From Alicyclobacillus acidiphilus NBRC 100859 (GTDB lineage Bacteria; Bacillota; Bacilli; Alicyclobacillales; Alicyclobacillaceae), in contig NZ_BCQI01000008.1 of NCBI RefSeq assembly GCF_001544355.1, positions 37,705 through 101,704 of the forward strand: DNA of 64,000 nt. Direction: 5' to 3'. A program made the position numbers and the translations under genes. The notes below the pieces were generated by a model. The model worked only from the letters and a program-made list of their open reading frames with translations. It did not search any database and had not been told where the DNA came from. How positions within the stretch are numbered: position 1 is the first letter of the stretch; each line of letters begins with the position of its first letter. This document shows positions 27,078 through 36,753 of the stretch, piece by piece.

Positions 27078-29792
27078 TCAACCGGTGTTCCGCAGCCCTG
27101 CCGCGATGCCGTTGATAGTCAACAGGGTATCCGCAAGCAACGCCTCGCGCTGATCGTCCTCTTCCGCAGTCGAACGCAGCGCTCGCAAGAGATTGACCTG
27201 CAGGAACGACAGCGGATCGACATACGGATTGCGCAGCGCAATCGACTCTTGAATCACGGCGCGGTTGTCGAGCAGCTCGGCATACCCCGTGATCTGCAGC
27301 ACAACCCGCCGGCTGCGCTGATACTCATCCTCGATCTTGGCGAAGATCCGTTCGCCGACCTCACCCGCGAGTCGCGCGTACTCCTTCGCCACCAGCATGT
27401 CGGCCTTCGCCAACGCCATTTGCAGGTTGTCGACGATGGTTCGGAAAAATCCCCAACGCTGGTACATCGCCCGGAACGCGTCCAAGCTGGAAGGCTCGGC
27501 AGCCAACGTCTTCTCCATCGCCTGCCCGAAACCATACCACGCTGGCAGCAGATGCCTGCTCTGGGTCCAGGAAAAGACCCACGGAATTGCCCGCAAATCC
27601 TCAATCCGTGCGGAGTTGTTGCGCTTGGCCGGACGTGAGCCGATGTTCATCTTCCCGATCTCGTCGATCGGCGTAGCTTGATGAAAGTACGCAAGGAAGT
27701 CCGGGTCCTCGAAGACCAGGGAGCGGTAGGCCGCGAACGAACTCGCAGACGCCTGGGCGAGCAATTCAAACCAGCGCGCCTGTTCGTCTCCGTCTTCCGA
27801 AACGTCGCGGGTGGCGCCAATCAGAACGGCCGCCATCGCGGACTCGAGCGATCGCTCCGCAATCCCTGGGTGACTGTAGCGCTGCGAAATCACTTCGCCC
27901 TGCTCCGTGATTTTGACATGGCCGCGCAACGCTTCCGTCGGCTGGGCAAGGATGCTCTGCTCGACGGGACCGCCGCCGCGGCCGAGCGCACCGCCGCGAC
28001 CGTGGAAGAACTTCAGCTTGACGCCGTCTCTCTTCGCCACGGCAAGCAGTTTGCGCTGCGCCGTATACAGCGACCAATTCGCGGTCAAATAGCCGCCGTC
28101 CTTGTTGCTGTCCGAGTAGCCCAGCATGATCTCCTGACGTTCGTCATGCGCTTTCACCTGGCGCCGATACACCGGATTTTCGAACAGCGATTGCATAATC
28201 TCCGGGGCCGCTTCCAAGTCTTCGATAGTTTCAAATAGCGGAACGACGTTCAAATCGCTCTTTGGAGGATGCGCCGGGCCTTCGGGCCAACCGAACAAGC
28301 CCGATTCCTTCGCCAGCAGCAACACTTCCAGAAGGTCGCTTGCCCCCTGCGTCATCGAAATCAGATAGTCCTTGATGCAATCGGTGCCGTACAGGGCGTG
28401 GCCGCGGCGAATACAGTCGAAGACCGCCAAGGCTTCCGTCGTGATCGGCGAGTACGTATGGTACGGGTTGCGGATGGGACGAGGCGACGCCAGACAATCG
28501 GACAGCAACTGGACGCGCTTCGCTTCATCGCAAGCCATGTAATCCGGCAAGCCCGCTACCTGGAACAGTTCCGCCACAGCCTGTTCATGGACGCCGCTGT
28601 GCTGGCGGATATCGAGCGTAACCATATGGAATCCAAACAGCTTCACCTGAAGCAGGAACGGACGCAGGAACGTGTCCACCAACCGTTCGCCGCGATGGCG
28701 ATTGAGCGATCCCGCCATCAACTCGATGTCGGCCATGAGTTCTTCCGCGTTGGCATAGGTAGGCCCATCCACCGGTTTGCCATGGATGCTCGCCCGCGTG
28801 TTGGAAAGCTTCTCAAGCATTTGGTTGATCTTCGCGCGATACGGTTCGTCAGAGGGCTTATCCAGTGATGCTAACAAAGCCTCGTCTGCGCCAACCAATT
28901 CCACGGATGAACTGAGGTCGCGTCCGAGTGTGCGCAGTTTCGCCTCATACTTGTTCAACGCCAGATCGCAGTGCAGCAACAGGGTCTGCTCCGTGATCTT
29001 TGCGGTCACGTTCGGGTTGCCGTCCCGATCTCCGCCCATCCAGGAACCGAAGCGGATCACCGATGGAACCTCGATGTGCTCCCCGCTGTAAACCTCGTTC
29101 ACCGCATGTTCCAGTTTTTGATGAACGTCTGGAAGTACGTCGAACAGGATTTGATCCAGGAAGTAGAGTCCGTTTCGCACTTCGTCGAGGACCGTAATCC
29201 GCTGCTTGCGAACAGAACGGGTCTGCCACAATGCGACGATCTCCGTTCGAATGCGTTCTCTCAAGGCTGCCAACTCGCGCGAGGTCTTCCGCGGATCGTC
29301 CATCTCCTCCAGATACGCCGAGATCTTGTTGTGCTTGTCGAGCACAGTTCTCCGCAAGGCTTCTGTCGGATGCGCGGTCAACACGAGTTCAATGCCCACT
29401 TCGGTCAACAACTGCTCGACGCCTGCGGCGTCCAGGCCGCGATCGCGAAGTGTGACCATCGCTTCGCGAAACGTCCCGCGGCCCACGTGCTGCGCCCGAT
29501 CATAGTCGCGGTGCCGCCGCAGACGGTGGTTCTGCTCCGCCAGGTTAACGAGTTGAAAATACACGGAAAAAGCGTGGATGGTGTCGTTGCGAAGAGACTC
29601 CGGAACCTCTGAAACAGCCTCAGTCAAAGCGTCGCGGGTCTCGCCCGAAGGATCGGCTCGAAACAGCTTCGCCGCGGTTCGGATCCGCTCCACTTGATTC
29701 AGGACCTCAACGCCGCATTGTTCAACCAACACTTCTCCAAGTAAATCTCCGAGGATTCGAATATCTCTATGTAGCGGGGCGTCGTTAGCCAC
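27078..29792 (-). CDS. ppc: Phosphoenolpyruvate carboxylase
   Basis: The 904-residue enzyme has the catalytic motifs LVLTAHPTEALRRTVL (His), YSDSNKDGGYLTANW, FHGRGGALGRGGGP and the C-terminal IAAGLRNTG. It adds bicarbonate to PEP to give oxaloacetate, refilling the TCA cycle. Start: GTG at 29792 with AAGGAGGA seven bases upstream. It is a single gene between pfkA-fba and the chemoreceptor. The 223 bases upstream hold its promoter region; I see no clear operator. Confidence 0.96.
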   Translation of the reverse strand: MANDAPLHRDIRILGDLLGEVLVEQCGVEVLNQVERIRTAAKLFRADPSGETRDALTEAVSEVPESLRNDTIHAFSVYFQLVNLAEQNHRLRRHRDYDRAQHVGRGTFREAMVTLRDRGLDAAGVEQLLTEVGIELVLTAHPTEALRRTVLDKHNKISAYLEEMDDPRKTSRELAALRERIRTEIVALWQTRSVRKQRITVLDEVRNGLYFLDQILFDVLPDVHQKLEHAVNEVYSGEHIEVPSVIRFGSWMGGDRDGNPNVTAKITEQTLLLHCDLALNKYEAKLRTLGRDLSSSVELVGADEALLASLDKPSDEPYRAKINQMLEKLSNTRASIHGKPVDGPTYANAEELMADIELMAGSLNRHRGERLVDTFLRPFLLQVKLFGFHMVTLDIRQHSGVHEQAVAELFQVAGLPDYMACDEAKRVQLLSDCLASPRPIRNPYHTYSPITTEALAVFDCIRRGHALYGTDCIKDYLISMTQGASDLLEVLLLAKESGLFGWPEGPAHPPKSDLNVVPLFETIEDLEAAPEIMQSLFENPVYRRQVKAHDERQEIMLGYSDSNKDGGYLTANWSLYTAQRKLLAVAKRDGVKLKFFHGRGGALGRGGGPVEQSILAQPTEALRGHVKITEQGEVISQRYSHPGIAERSLESAMAAVLIGATRDVSEDGDEQARWFELLAQASASSFAAYRSLVFEDPDFLAYFHQATPIDEIGKMNIGSRPAKRNNSARIEDLRAIPWVFSWTQSRHLLPAWYGFGQAMEKTLAAEPSSLDAFRAMYQRWGFFRTIVDNLQMALAKADMLVAKEYARLAGEVGERIFAKIEDEYQRSRRVVLQITGYAELLDNRAVIQESIALRNPYVDPLSFLQVNLLRALRSTAEEDDQREALLADTLLTINGIAAGLRNTG

Positions 29793-30015
29793 AAGGCAGT
29801 CCTCCTTTTCGCCGCAATCGATACGGGAGTCTCATGTTGCGTGATAGCCCCTGCACAAGGGCCATTGTGCCTTTCGGAAAAAACCTCTCTATTCAGCCTA
29901 CACTGAATCGCTTTCCGAACGCAATGCGCCATTGTGATTTCTCCACCCGAGACAACAGCGGCGCGAAGAACAATCGCCGCTGCCCTATTCCACTGCCGCA
30001 TCGCCAGTGTATGGC

Positions 30016-31821
30016 TTAGATTTCGAAGCGGCCAATCAACGCCTGCAACTCCTGCGCGCGCTGGCTGAGGGAATTCGCTGTCGCGGCGATTTCCTCCATG
30101 GAGCCCGACTGGGTCTGCGCCGCGGCGACGACGCTCCGGGACTCGTCCGACGCCGTCTGCGCCAGATGAACCACATGCTCCATGTACGACGACATATCCG
30201 CCGCACGTTTGGCGATGGTGCTCGTGGCTCTGGTCACCTCTTCAACGCGGCGATTGACATCGTCCATCGATTCCGTAATGCGTTGGAACGTCTCGCGCGT
30301 CGAAGCGGCAAGCGTCGATCCCGCTTCCACCTCGCTGGTCACCTGACCGATGGATTGCACCGTTTGCGTCGTGATCGCAATCAAATCGCCAATGATTTGC
30401 GTCACTTCGCGCGCCGCGTCGGCACTCCCCCGCGCGAGATTGCGCACCTCGTCGGCGACGACGCCAAACCCGCGGCCATGTTCACCGGCGCGCGCCGCCT
30501 CAATGGCCGCATTCAGCGCGAGCAAGTTCGTTTGATCCGCGATTGACGCGATCGTCTCGACAATATGCCGGATGTCGGACGATTTTTCCGACAGTTGCGC
30601 AATCAAGTCTGCCGCGCCACCCGCGCGATCGCGAATCGTCCCCATTTGACTTTCCATCGATTCCATCATCTGCGTACCGCGGCCCGCCTGCTCTCTGGTA
30701 TGCTGGGCGTTTTCGCTCAGCACCTGGGTCAGCGCGGTAACCGTGTCGATCTCGCCGATGACTTCGCCGACCGAAGACGAGGTCTGCGTAATCTCCTCCA
30801 TCTGCGTGGCTGCCCCGGCGGCGACCTGCTCAATGGAGGTCGCGATTTCTTCCGTCGCGTGCATCATTTCGTCCGCGCTGGCCGACAATTGCTGCGACGA
30901 CGCGGCCACATGTTCGGACGCTTGCGCGATGCCGAGAATCAGCGTCTTCAGATTCTCCGCCAATTGATTCAACACGTTGCCCAAATCCGCCAGTTCGTCC
31001 TCCGACTCGATTTGAACGCGATCGACCCGCAGGTTGCCTTTGGATATTTCGAGCGCCATTTTCCGCATGCGCAGGATCGGCGTCGTAATGATGACGGAGA
31101 GCAGCCAACTGCCCCCAAAGCCAATCGCGATGGCGATCAGAGAGATGATTACGTCCCAAATCACCGTTTCGCGTATCAGGTTGATGACCTCGCGGCTGGC
31201 GACCTTCTCCGCAGCCTGTTCGTCGTTGGTGAACTGAACCAAGCTGTCGAGCAATGGTTGAATCGAGTTCTGCGTATACTCGCTTTGGACGGAGGCCAGA
31301 CCGCTCGAAACGCTTTGGAACGACAACTCGTTCTCCTGTAGGACCGGCTGCCATTGAACGTCGAACAAGCTCAGGATCGCCTTGTCCTGCTTACTGACGT
31401 CGGCCCTTTGCAACTTGCTCAGATCCTGCTGCACCTTTGTCCCATCGCGCTTGTAATCCTGCATGGCCGACGAGGCTTCTGGTCCAGTCGGATCCAGCAA
31501 ATAAATGGCACCGTCGTCGTCCACGCTGCTGATGTCGTAATCAAGCGTGCGGATTTGATCGAGCACGCTCGCAGCGTTCTCCATCTTGACAGTCGCCGTG
31601 TGAATTCGTTGCACAATCGCCCAGTTCGTGATCCCGATGGCGATGATAAGAACGGTCGTCAAGGCCGTATTCACCATGAATTTTTGGCGAATTTTCAAAC
31701 CAGGAAGGAAGCGTCCCAAACGTTTCGCGACCTTCCCTGCACCGACGCATGCCGTTACGATCCAGCTCGTCGTTTTGGATCGCGTCAAAGCCGCCCTGAC
31801 GCGCGAAAAAAAGACAGTCAT
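30016..31821 (-). CDS. Methyl-accepting chemotaxis protein
   Basis: The 601-residue receptor has a long basic cytoplasmic start, membrane helix 1 (about 48-70), an extracellular four-helix-bundle sensor (about 71-215), helix 2 (about 218-240), a HAMP domain and a signalling coiled coil. The hairpin tip [37 protein letters not shown] is intact, so it can couple to CheW/CheA. Many Glu/Gln-rich heptads offer methylation sites. The ligand is unknown. No che genes are adjacent. Its presence implies a motile cell. Confidence 0.94.
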   Translation of the reverse strand: MTVFFSRVRAALTRSKTTSWIVTACVGAGKVAKRLGRFLPGLKIRQKFMVNTALTTVLIIAIGITNWAIVQRIHTATVKMENAASVLDQIRTLDYDISSVDDDGAIYLLDPTGPEASSAMQDYKRDGTKVQQDLSKLQRADVSKQDKAILSLFDVQWQPVLQENELSFQSVSSGLASVQSEYTQNSIQPLLDSLVQFTNDEQAAEKVASREVINLIRETVIWDVIISLIAIAIGFGGSWLLSVIITTPILRMRKMALEISKGNLRVDRVQIESEDELADLGNVLNQLAENLKTLILGIAQASEHVAASSQQLSASADEMMHATEEIATSIEQVAAGAATQMEEITQTSSSVGEVIGEIDTVTALTQVLSENAQHTREQAGRGTQMMESMESQMGTIRDRAGGAADLIAQLSEKSSDIRHIVETIASIADQTNLLALNAAIEAARAGEHGRGFGVVADEVRNLARGSADAAREVTQIIGDLIAITTQTVQSIGQVTSEVEAGSTLAASTRETFQRITESMDDVNRRVEEVTRATSTIAKRAADMSSYMEHVVHLAQTASDESRSVVAAAQTQSGSMEEIAATANSLSQRAQELQALIGRFEI

Positions 31822-32000
31822 TCTACCAGCCCTTTCACATGACCAACCTCAATCCATAAAAACGGAAAAAATTCCTCGCGCAATCGGGGCGACGGACCGA
31901 AGAAACCGATTTCACGGGAGCTAGAGTTCACTAATTCGACTTGTCGGAATGTTTCCCTGCAAGCCGAACCCTGTCGAATCCAATCCGATTCCAACCACGC

Positions 32001-32048
32001 AAAAAACCGCCTCCCCCAATCGCGTTCAAGCGACAGGCGAGACGGTTT
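32001..32048 (-). terminator. Terminator after crh
   Basis: AAACCGTCTC pairs with GAGGCGGTTT on the minus strand and is followed by a T run (TTTTTT). It lies 42 bases past the crh stop codon, so crh is a short transcript or the end of one. Confidence 0.7.
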
Positions 32049-32089
32049 CCACGAGAATTTCGACAAAGATGCCTGCGAAGGAGACGATG

Positions 32090-32350
32090 TCACACGCTCG
32101 TCGAGGTCAATAATTCCACCAAGGCCTCGATTGCTGCGTCTTCGTCAGCGCCATCGACCTGGACCACAATCTCTTCGCCGTGCGAAATCGCCATCGACAT
32201 GACACCGAGAATGCTCTTTGCATCCACAAATTGATCATGCTTACCAATACGGACACTGCTCGTAAACGACGAAGCGCGTTTGACAAATTCAGCGGCAGGT
32301 CTTGCGGCTAATCCTTGCGCCAAGGCCACAACGACTTTGCGTTCAACCAT
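32090..32350 (-). CDS. crh: HPr-like catabolite-repression protein Crh
   Basis: The 86-residue protein is an HPr homologue. In HPr the phosphocarrier histidine sits in GLHARPA; here the codons read GLAARPA, so His15 is Ala and PTS phosphotransfer is impossible. The regulatory serine is kept in AKSILGVMSM. This is the signature of Crh (Bacillus subtilis has Gln at 15), which is phosphorylated by HPr kinase at Ser46 and then acts as corepressor of CcpA. The start MVERKVVVAL is chosen by family alignment. The msmX-type ATPase gene lies upstream in the same direction. Confidence 0.9.
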   Translation of the reverse strand: MVERKVVVALAQGLAARPAAEFVKRASSFTSSVRIGKHDQFVDAKSILGVMSMAISHGEEIVVQVDGADEDAAIEALVELLTSTSV

Positions 32351-32507
32351 ACCAATCACCTCCACCGTATCGTGTGCATCCACATACTCGGATGGCACAC
32401 GTGTGCGAAACTTGGATAGTATTCCACTTCACCGACGCTTATAGATGTTCGGTCACAGAACTCTGCTGAGTATCGTCGCGTCGTACCTGTGACCTGTTCG
32501 GACACGC

Positions 32508-33656
32508 TTATACCGTGACCTCTTGCTTCGAGCCAGCTGTCGCGAACCCGATGGACTCTTCCGTTTCAGCGTTAAAGATGTGGATCTTGTTCAAATCGAC
32601 AGCCAATTTGACGTTCGAACCCACTTGATACGGATACCGCGCATTGACTCGCGCGATAATCGTATTGCTGCCGACGGAGCAGTGCAGATACACTTCTGCG
32701 CCCATGTGCTCCACAACTTCCACCTGCGCGTTGATCACGGTATCGGGATACGTCTCCATAAACACTTCTTCGTTGTGCAGGTCTTCCGGGCGGACGCCAA
32801 GCACGACCGGTTGACCAACGATACCCGAGTTCTTCAGCAAGGCGTGGCGGCCCTCCGGCAACTCTAGCGATATCGACGGTGCGCGGAAGTAGAACTTGCC
32901 TCCGTCGGCGACGATCTCGCCGCGAATGAAGTTCATTGCCGGAGACCCGATGAATCCAGCCACGAACATATTCCTCGGTTGGCTGTACACCACCTGCGGG
33001 GTATCCGCCTGTTGAATGATACCATCGCGCATCACGCAAATGCGATCACCCATGGTCATGGCCTCGGTCTGATCGTGCGTGACATAAATCATCGTCGTCT
33101 GCAGGCGTTGGTGCAGTTTGCGAATCTCCGCACGCATCTGCACGCGCAACTTCGCGTCCAAGTTGGACAACGGTTCGTCCATCAGGAACACCTGCGGCTC
33201 GCGGACGATGGCGCGCCCCAAGGCGACACGTTGCCTTTGACCACCCGACAAGGCCTTCGGCTTGCGATCCAAGAGATGGGCGATGTCGAGAATTTTTGCG
33301 GCTTCCTGCACCCGTTTGTCGATTTCCGCCTTCGGCACTTTCCGCAGCTTCAACCCAAACGCCATGTTTTGATATACCGACATGTGAGGATACAGCGCGT
33401 AGTTTTGGAACACCATCGCGATATCTCTGTCCTTCGGCGCGACGTCGTTCACGCGCCGCTCGCCAATGTACAAATTGCCGTCCGTGATATCTTCCAGCCC
33501 GGCAATCATGCGCAGTGTGGTTGTTTTACCACAACCCGACGGACCGACGAACACAACGAACTCCTTGTCCTGGATATCCAGATTGAAGTCCTTGACGGTC
33601 GGTTCCGACGCTCCGCCATACGTCTTGTAGATGTGCTCCAGCAGAACTCTCGCCAT
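32508..33656 (-). CDS. msmX: Multi-sugar ABC transporter ATPase (MsmX/UgpC type)
   Basis: The 382-residue ATPase has Walker A GPSGCGKTT, Q-loop, signature LSGGQRQRVALGRAIVREP, Walker B VFLMDEPLSNLDAKLRV and the H-loop VTHDQTEAMTMGDRICVM, then a C-terminal OB/TOBE regulatory domain (about 240-380). This architecture belongs to the shared ATPase that powers several oligosaccharide importers in Bacillus. No permease or binding-protein gene is next to it, which fits that role. Location next to crh and a PucR-like regulator again points to carbon control. Confidence 0.93.
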   Translation of the reverse strand: MARVLLEHIYKTYGGASEPTVKDFNLDIQDKEFVVFVGPSGCGKTTTLRMIAGLEDITDGNLYIGERRVNDVAPKDRDIAMVFQNYALYPHMSVYQNMAFGLKLRKVPKAEIDKRVQEAAKILDIAHLLDRKPKALSGGQRQRVALGRAIVREPQVFLMDEPLSNLDAKLRVQMRAEIRKLHQRLQTTMIYVTHDQTEAMTMGDRICVMRDGIIQQADTPQVVYSQPRNMFVAGFIGSPAMNFIRGEIVADGGKFYFRAPSISLELPEGRHALLKNSGIVGQPVVLGVRPEDLHNEEVFMETYPDTVINAQVEVVEHMGAEVYLHCSVGSNTIIARVNARYPYQVGSNVKLAVDLNKIHIFNAETEESIGFATAGSKQEVTV

Positions 33657-33764
33657 TCGTATACCTCCCAGATATGGCCTCGCCTGTGCGGACCCGTTTC
33701 TTATGAGAACAGTCTACTCGAAGGGCGCACCGCCGCCTATGTACACGTTGCACGAAAAAACATC

Positions 33765-34886
33765 TCAATTGTAGGCACCTTGCTGCTCCATGGCGAGCGC
33801 GGCCAAATGAAGGACCATCAGGTGGTCGATCACGCGCACGTCGAAGCCCGTCTCCTCATACACCTTTTCGATCCGCGCCAGCAACGTGTTCCGGTGGACG
33901 TACATCGCTCGCGCGGCTTCGCTGACGTTGAGGTTGGCCCGCATCATCGCGCGGGTCAATTCCATCCAGCCGTTCGGCCATTCCTCTGGATTTGAGGCCG
34001 ATCTCGCCGACACCATCGCCAAGATGGTACGCAGTGCCGACTCTGGGACTGCCGACAGCAGAAACGCCATCGGCTGATCGCCAAAGACCGCAACTCGCTG
34101 GCCGCCTACGCGTTGAGCCCCGTGCAAGCGCGACGCCATCGCGAGCGACAGAATCGCCTGACGGAGTTGTGCCTGTTCCAACACAGGCATGGATACGGAA
34201 ATCGCGACGTCAATCAACCCTTCTTCCCGGATCGCCGTAGCCAGGTGATCCACGACTGTCCGCGTTCGATCCGCGTGCTTCGGCGGGTGATCGCTCGTCC
34301 ACAACGAGAGATCGTCGAACGCCGTGTCGAACGCCTGCGCGGGAACATAGGTCAAGATCTGCGTTCCGTCCGCCACATCTTTATTCCAGACGTCGCACAA
34401 AGTCGCCCTCATCACTTCGAGCATGAGCTCCCTGGCCGTCTTCCAAGCGTCGGACGCCTCGTCGCGACGAAGCAAAGGCGACAATACGAGAAAGTAGCCC
34501 GGGTACGTGAAGGCGCCGAGTTCTGGGCCGCCCTTGTCCATCGCGGCGCCCTCTGCAGCCTCGCCGGAAAACTGCTCAGCCAACGCATGCAGAGACAGTT
34601 GCCGACAGTGGTCGTACCACGCGGCGAGCGGATGGCGTCCTCGTTCCGAATCGCCAGGCTGCAACGCGAGCAGCGTCCATGTCAACGCCTCGCGCACTTC
34701 CGCCGGCCCATCCCAATCTGCGAAGCGGACCACGCCGTCACCGACGCCGAGTTGCCACACCCCATTCTCCAAGCGCCACGAGCCGCAAGCGACGCCTTCT
34801 TCAGACGAGGCTCCAGCCTCGTCGAATATGTATCGCAACCCCAGCGCTTTCGCCCAGCGCGCCAAGGCTTCCTCCCACCACTTCAC
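33765..34886 (-). CDS. PucR/CdaR-like transcriptional regulator
   Basis: The C-terminal 60 residues (RAMMRANLNVSEAARAMYVHRNTLLARIEKVYEETGFDVR) are the PucR-type helix-turn-helix, and the middle resembles the GGDEF-like dimerisation region of CdaR regulators. The N-terminal third (about 1-130) is unfamiliar and may sense a ligand. The start is uncertain; GTG at 34886 (VKWWEEALARW) is my preference, with GGGTGGG upstream. It is divergent from the malic enzyme gene with a 200-base gap and next to msmX, so either could be its target. The effector is unknown. Confidence 0.78.
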   Translation of the reverse strand: MKWWEEALARWAKALGLRYIFDEAGASSEEGVACGSWRLENGVWQLGVGDGVVRFADWDGPAEVREALTWTLLALQPGDSERGRHPLAAWYDHCRQLSLHALAEQFSGEAAEGAAMDKGGPELGAFTYPGYFLVLSPLLRRDEASDAWKTARELMLEVMRATLCDVWNKDVADGTQILTYVPAQAFDTAFDDLSLWTSDHPPKHADRTRTVVDHLATAIREEGLIDVAISVSMPVLEQAQLRQAILSLAMASRLHGAQRVGGQRVAVFGDQPMAFLLSAVPESALRTILAMVSARSASNPEEWPNGWMELTRAMMRANLNVSEAARAMYVHRNTLLARIEKVYEETGFDVRVIDHLMVLHLAALAMEQQGAYN

Positions 34887-35085
34887 CCAACATCCCACCC
34901 AGCAAACAAGAGGGCTCGCCGCACAGGTCCGAGATCGGCCGCCCTTTGTCCCTATTGTATGCTTTTTCGCCACCAGTTCTCTACGAATGCTACCCATCTC
35001 ATTGTCTCACAGCGTTTGACTCTGTTACACTTTGAATCGCTGGAGAGACGGAACCACCCGATCGATCTAAGGGGATGATTTTTTC

Positions 35086-36510
35086 ATGGCTTTACAACAG
35101 GCAGGTATCAGCCTCATTTACCGTTTGGAGCTGGCAAACAACGGCACGACGTTCGCCAGAGTGGCCGCCATCATTGGCGAAGCAGGCGGTGACATCACGG
35201 CGGTGGACGTCATTCGCGTCACCCAGGACGTCGTCGTGCGAGACGTCACCATCAGCGTTCACAATCGCGATCACGGCCGCAACATCGCAGACATTTTGGA
35301 CAAGGAGCCGGGCATTCACGTGGTCGCGGTGTCGGACAGGACCTTTCTCGTCCATCTCGGCGGCAAATTGACTGTCGAACCCAAGCTTCAGGTGAAGACG
35401 CGCGAAGACTTGTCACGCGTCTATACACCACATGTCGCACGGGTGTGCGAAGCTATCCACGAAGACCCTTCAAAAGCGTTCCAATTGACGATCAAGCGCA
35501 ATTCCATCGCGGTCGTCTCCGACGGAACCGCGGTTCTCGGCTTAGGCGACATCGGTCCTTACGCGGCCATGCCAGTCATGGAAGGCAAGGCCATGCTGTT
35601 CAAGCAGTTCGCCGGCATCGACGCGTTCCCCATCTGTCTGGACACCAAAGATCCGGACGAAATCGTGCGCATCGTCAAAGGCATTGCCCCTGGCTTCGGC
35701 GGCATCAATCTCGAAGATATTTCTTCGCCGCGCTGCTTCGAGATCGAAAGCAGGCTGCGCGAAGAACTGGACATCCCTGTCTTCCACGACGATCAACACG
35801 GCACCGCCGTCGTCCTCTTGGCTGGCTTGATGAACGCGGCGAGATTGGTCGGCAAACAGTTGGATTCGCTGAAGGTCGTTGTCGTCGGCATCGGAGCGGC
35901 CGGCGTCGCTTGCACCAAAATGCTGCTCCGCGCAGGTGTCAGCAACATTCTCGGCGTCACGCTTGACGGTATCATCCACCGCGGCAAGCACTACGACAAC
36001 GAGATGTGGAACTGGTACAAGGAGCATACGAATCCGGACAATATCCAAGGCTCTCTCGCCGACGCGATCGACGGCGCCGATGTGTTCATTGGCGTATCTG
36101 GCCCGGGCGTCCTGACGGTGGAACACATTCAGAAGATGGCGCGCGATCCCATCGTTTTCGCGATGGCCAATCCCACGCCGGAAATCGAACCGGAATTGGC
36201 CGCCCCACACGTCCGGGTGCTCGCGACCGGCCGCTCGGACTATCCGAATCAGATCAATAACGTGCTGTGCTTCCCAGGGATCTTCAAGGGCGCGTTGAGC
36301 GCGAGAGCACACACCATCAACGAAGAGATGAAGCTCGCGGCGGCGCGTGCGATCGCGTCGGTCATCAGCGATCGGGAACTCCGCGAAGACTACATTATTC
36401 CGTCGGTGTTCAACCAATCCGTCGTGCAGCGCGTGTCCGACGCGGTCGCCAGAGCGGCGATCGAGACGGGTGTGGCGCGCAAAGAAGTGGTACAAGTCGA
36501 TCAGTTTTAA
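35086..36510 (+). CDS. NAD(P)-dependent malic enzyme with N-terminal ACT domain
   Basis: The 474-residue protein has an ACT regulatory domain (about 1-85, YRLELANNGTTFARVAAIIGE), then the malic enzyme core with DGTAVLGLGDIGPYAAMPVMEGK, HDDQHGTAVV and the Rossmann loop VVGIGAAGVACTKML. It decarboxylates malate to pyruvate. ACT-malic enzymes in Firmicutes are often NAD-dependent, but the cofactor is not settled by sequence. AAGGGGATG precedes the ATG. With ppc it forms a PEP/pyruvate-oxaloacetate/malate node within this window. Confidence 0.94.
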   Translation: MALQQAGISLIYRLELANNGTTFARVAAIIGEAGGDITAVDVIRVTQDVVVRDVTISVHNRDHGRNIADILDKEPGIHVVAVSDRTFLVHLGGKLTVEPKLQVKTREDLSRVYTPHVARVCEAIHEDPSKAFQLTIKRNSIAVVSDGTAVLGLGDIGPYAAMPVMEGKAMLFKQFAGIDAFPICLDTKDPDEIVRIVKGIAPGFGGINLEDISSPRCFEIESRLREELDIPVFHDDQHGTAVVLLAGLMNAARLVGKQLDSLKVVVVGIGAAGVACTKMLLRAGVSNILGVTLDGIIHRGKHYDNEMWNWYKEHTNPDNIQGSLADAIDGADVFIGVSGPGVLTVEHIQKMARDPIVFAMANPTPEIEPELAAPHVRVLATGRSDYPNQINNVLCFPGIFKGALSARAHTINEEMKLAAARAIASVISDRELREDYIIPSVFNQSVVQRVSDAVARAAIETGVARKEVVQVDQF

Positions 36511-36753
36511 GCTTTCACCACCCATGATGGGGGCGATGGGGGCGCGTTGCCCGTTCATCGCAGGCCTCGGCGCCCCCAGCCTCGGTGGAAATGGTTACCT
36601 CCACTAGCAATATTCCTCCCGTTGTAAACTTTCCGTTTACCCCTTAGTCTGGAAATACGGCGAGTCCTTGGTCGTTGTGCCAAGCGGGGAAACGATTCCC
36701 ACACAAAGCCATCGCACCCTTCACACGCATCCGAAAGGATCGAACTGACATCT

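Noticed and set aside
36520..36580. Terminator after the malic enzyme gene
   Set aside because: TGGGGGCGC/GCGCCCCCA can pair across a 24-base loop, but there is no T run. It may slow transcription; not strong enough to call.
36660..36753. c-di-GMP (GEMM) riboswitch upstream of the GH18 gene
   Set aside because: GGGGAAACG...CCCACACAAAGCC resembles one half of the GEMM core, but the second stem with its receptor and the closing helix are absent in the remaining bases.
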